Of a DNA stretch of 7,209 nucleotides, positions 4,810 to 7,209 are shown in pieces; within the stretch, counting starts at the first letter, position 1, and the number at the start of each line of letters is the position of its first letter. The position numbers and the translations under genes were made by a program. The notes under the pieces were generated by a model. The model was not told where the DNA came from, searched no databases, and saw only the letters and a list, made by a program, of their open reading frames with translations. Source of the DNA: Pseudomonadota bacterium (GTDB lineage: Bacteria > Pseudomonadota > Gammaproteobacteria > Burkholderiales > Burkholderiaceae_C); assembly GCA_023390985.1 (NCBI GenBank), contig JAEWBU010000205.1, positions 1 to 7,209 of the forward strand, written 5' to 3'.

Positions 4810-7209
4810 GTCTCGAACAAGAAGCGCACGACCTGGCGCGACAGGCCGAACGCCATGGCGTGGCCTTGCGCTATCACTCCTTCTGGGGCGAAGACCTCGA
4901 GGTCGCGCCGCAGGTCCTGGCCAAGGCGCTGGACAGCATGGGCCTGCGCGACACGCAGCCCGCACCCGAACAAGGCCCGCCCCCCGTGCAGGTGGTGCTC
5001 GAAGGCGACCCGCCGCGCATCGCCTGGACCGGCGGGCCCGCCAGCGAGCGTTGGCAGCTCACGCCCGAGGACGGTGGCGACGCGCTGTACGGCGAGGTCC
5101 GCCGCGAAGGCGAGCTGTCCATCGTCGAGGCGCCCTCGCTGCTTCGCACTGGGTACTGGCGCCTCGCGCTCGACGCCCAGCCGCAGACGGAATGCCTGCT
5201 GGTGGTGGCGCCACGCCGTTGCTGGGCGCCCCAACCGCTGCTGCAGGGCGAGCGCTGGTGGGGCTGCACCATCCAGCTGTACGCGCTTCGCTCCGCGCGC
5301 AACTGGGGGATAGGCGACTTCGGCGACCTGCGCCGGCTGGTGGACACCGCCTCCCGGCAGGGCGCATCGTTCATCGGCCTGTCGCCGCTGCACGCGCTGT
5401 TCCCGCACCGGCCGGAAGTCGCCAGCCCGTACAGCCCCTCCAGCCGCACGGCGCTGAACCCGATCTACCTGGACGTGCTGGCGCTGGCCGAGCTGTCCGG
5501 CTGCGACGAGGCGCTGCGCAAGCTGCACGGCGAGGACTTCCAGGACCGCCTGCGGCGCCTGCGCGAGGCCGAGCTGGTCGACTATCCGGGCGTCGCCGCC
5601 GTGAAGGAGGAGATGCTCGCCATCCTGTGGCGGCATTTCGAGCAGAACGAGATGCACCCGGGCAGCTCGCGCGGGGCGCATTTCAGCCGGTACATGGACG
5701 AGCGCGAGGCCACCATCGGCCCGCATGCCCTCTTCGAGGCGGTCCAGGCCCATCTCTACTCGACCGATCCGAACGTCTGGGGCTGGCCCGCCTGGCCCGA
5801 GGCCTGGCGCGATCCGCGCGGCGACGCCATCCAGGCCTTCCGCGAGAACCACGCCTCGGCCATCCGCTACCGCTTCTGGCTGCAGTGGCTGTGCGAGGTG
5901 CAGCTCGAATCGGTGCAGCGCTATGCCAAGACGCGCGGCATGGGACTGGGCCTGTACTGCGACCTGGCCGTGGGCGTCAACGAAGGCGGGGCCGAGACCT
6001 GGGTGCAGCCCTCGCTCTACGCGCTGGGCATGCACGTGGGCGCGCCGCCCGATCCGCTGAACGCGCTGGGCCAGAACTGGGGCCTGCCGCCGCTCAACCC
6101 GGTGCAGTTGCGCAACGCGCGCTACGCCCCGTTCATCGAGACGCTGCGCGCCAACATGCGGCACTGCGGCGCGCTGCGCATGGACCACGTGATGGCGCTG
6201 ATGCGCCTGTTCTGGATCAGCGGCGACGGCGGCACCTACGTCACCTATCCGCTGCAGGACCTGCTGGGCATCCTGGCGCTGGAGAGCCATCGCCACCACT
6301 GCCTGGTGATCGGCGAGGACCTGGGCAACGTGGCGCCCGCGATGCGCGAGGCGATGCGGGAACGCTGCCTGCTGTCGTACCGGCCGCTGCTCTTCGAACG
6401 CACGCAGGACGGCAGCTTCCGTCCACCCGCCGAGTGGCAGCCGCAGGCGCTGGCCGTGGTCAGCACGCACGACCTGCCCACGCTGCGCGGCTTCTGGCTG
6501 GGCGAGGACCTGGAGCTGATCGCCCAGCTCGGACTCTTCCCCGACGAGCCGGCGCGCGAGCGCGCCGTGATCGATCGCGCGCAGGACCGCGCCCGCCTCC
6601 TGCTGGCGCTGCAGCACCAGGGACTGCTGCCGCCCGACGCGAACGCGCAGCCCACGTCGGTGCCCGACGCCACGCCGCCCTTCGTCGCCGGCGTCTACGC
6701 CTACCTCGCGCGCACGCCCAGCTGGCTGGTCGGCGTGCAGCTGGAGGACGTCACCGGCCAGCTGCTGCAGGTGAACGTGCCCGGTACCACCGAGGAACGA
6801 TTCCCCAACTGGCGGCGCAAGCTGTCTATCGCGGTGGAGGACCTGGCGGCCGACGAGCGCTTCGCGGCCGTGGCCCAGGTGCTGCGGTCCGAGCGCAACG
6901 GCCCGGCGCCCGACACCACGCCTTCGGAGCTGCCGCCGCTCTCGAGCGCGCGGATCCCGGTCGCAACGTACCGCGTGCAGTTCCACGAGGGCTGCCGCTT
7001 CGCCGACGTGGCCGAGGCCGTGCCCTACCTGCACGCGCTGGGCATCAGCCACCTGTACAGCAGCCCCTTCCTGCGCGCGCGCCCCGGCAGCACGCACGGC
7101 TACGACATCGTGGACCACGGCGCGCTCAATCCCGAGGTGGGCGACGAGCGCGACTTCGAGCGCATGTGCCGCGCGCTGCGCCGCCACGGCATGGGCCAGA
7201 TGCTGGACC
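4806..7209 (+). CDS. malQ-treY: Bifunctional 4-alpha-glucanotransferase / malto-oligosyltrehalose synthase (MalQ-TreY fusion), 3' end missing
   Basis: One frame runs without a stop from the ATG at 4806 to the window end (801 codons). Residues of about 1-697 are a complete MalQ (GH77), which transfers glucan segments between maltooligosaccharides. They include an N-terminal MalQ domain, QLYALRSARNWGIGDFGDL (157-175), SPYSPSSRTALNPIYLDV (from 207), GQNWGLPPLNP (422-432), and expected catalytic Asp460 (LRMDHVM), Glu504 (IGEDLG) and Asp556 (STHDLPTLRG). The typical MalQ C-terminus (NVPGTTEERFPNWRRKLS) is intact. A roughly 18-residue linker rich in Pro and Ser (about 699-716) leads into the TreY N-terminus: VATYRVQFHEG (719-729), LGISHLYSSPF (745-755) and ARPGSTHGYDIVDH (758-771). 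TreY isomerises the reducing-end alpha-1,4 bond to alpha,alpha-1,1; its catalytic residues lie beyond the window. No strong Shine-Dalgarno precedes 4806, and no other standard start codon occurs in frame between treZ and this ATG. The protein should be cytoplasmic, since no signal peptide is seen. Confidence 0.92.
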   Translation, partial: MSLEQEAHDLARQAERHGVALRYHSFWGEDLEVAPQVLAKALDSMGLRDTQPAPEQGPPPVQVVLEGDPPRIAWTGGPASERWQLTPEDGGDALYGEVRREGELSIVEAPSLLRTGYWRLALDAQPQTECLLVVAPRRCWAPQPLLQGERWWGCTIQLYALRSARNWGIGDFGDLRRLVDTASRQGASFIGLSPLHALFPHRPEVASPYSPSSRTALNPIYLDVLALAELSGCDEALRKLHGEDFQDRLRRLREAELVDYPGVAAVKEEMLAILWRHFEQNEMHPGSSRGAHFSRYMDEREATIGPHALFEAVQAHLYSTDPNVWGWPAWPEAWRDPRGDAIQAFRENHASAIRYRFWLQWLCEVQLESVQRYAKTRGMGLGLYCDLAVGVNEGGAETWVQPSLYALGMHVGAPPDPLNALGQNWGLPPLNPVQLRNARYAPFIETLRANMRHCGALRMDHVMALMRLFWISGDGGTYVTYPLQDLLGILALESHRHHCLVIGEDLGNVAPAMREAMRERCLLSYRPLLFERTQDGSFRPPAEWQPQALAVVSTHDLPTLRGFWLGEDLELIAQLGLFPDEPARERAVIDRAQDRARLLLALQHQGLLPPDANAQPTSVPDATPPFVAGVYAYLARTPSWLVGVQLEDVTGQLLQVNVPGTTEERFPNWRRKLSIAVEDLAADERFAAVAQVLRSERNGPAPDTTPSELPPLSSARIPVATYRVQFHEGCRFADVAEAVPYLHALGISHLYSSPFLRARPGSTHGYDIVDHGALNPEVGDERDFERMCRALRRHGMGQMLD

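Noticed and set aside
6850..6960. Sequencing error hiding a stop between malQ and treY
   Set aside because: Both domains are in the same frame with a plausible linker and no frame change, and the coding pattern is continuous. A single-base substitution removing a stop cannot be strictly excluded, but nothing suggests it.
4797..7187. 796-codon open frame on the minus strand opposite malQ-treY
   Set aside because: The + strand reading has intact MalQ and TreY motifs. The minus reading is Gln/His/Arg/Ala-rich with no family resemblance.

Overview
The window is a compact, one-directional carbohydrate operon fragment, about 70% G+C by eye with strongly G/C-biased third codon positions. Those properties, the gene order, the protein style and the short inverted GTCATTCCCGCG-type repeat suggest a betaproteobacterium, probably Burkholderiales (Comamonadaceae-like). 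That assignment is inference, because no marker gene is present. All real genes are on the + strand and both window edges cut through genes.

Layout: (1) 1-669, the 3' end of glgC (ADP-glucose pyrophosphorylase). (2) 666-2831, a complete glycogen debranching enzyme of the GlgX/TreX type, whose start overlaps the glgC stop as ATGA. (3) 2828-4690, a complete treZ (maltooligosyltrehalose trehalohydrolase), again joined by an ATGA overlap. (4) 4691-4805, the only intergenic gap, nearly filled by an 86-bp inverted repeat (4709-4794) made of two 20-nt hairpin units, resembling a REP doublet (REPIN). (5) 4806 to the window end, one open reading frame encoding a complete MalQ (4-alpha-glucanotransferase) followed, after a short Pro/Ser-containing linker, by the N-terminus of TreY (maltooligosyltrehalose synthase). 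This is a MalQ-TreY fusion, truncated by the window edge after 801 codons.

Together the genes describe a glycogen-to-trehalose route. GlgC makes ADP-glucose for glucan synthesis. GlgX/TreX removes branches to give linear maltodextrins. TreY turns the reducing-end alpha-1,4 bond into an alpha,alpha-1,1 bond, and TreZ releases trehalose. MalQ disproportionates the short leftover maltooligosaccharides back into chains long enough for TreY. The fusion of MalQ to TreY physically links the recycling and isomerising steps, and is the most interesting feature here. The pathway enzymes themselves are well known. I see no RNA genes, CRISPR array, insertion sequence or convincing promoter; the operon promoter must lie upstream of the window.
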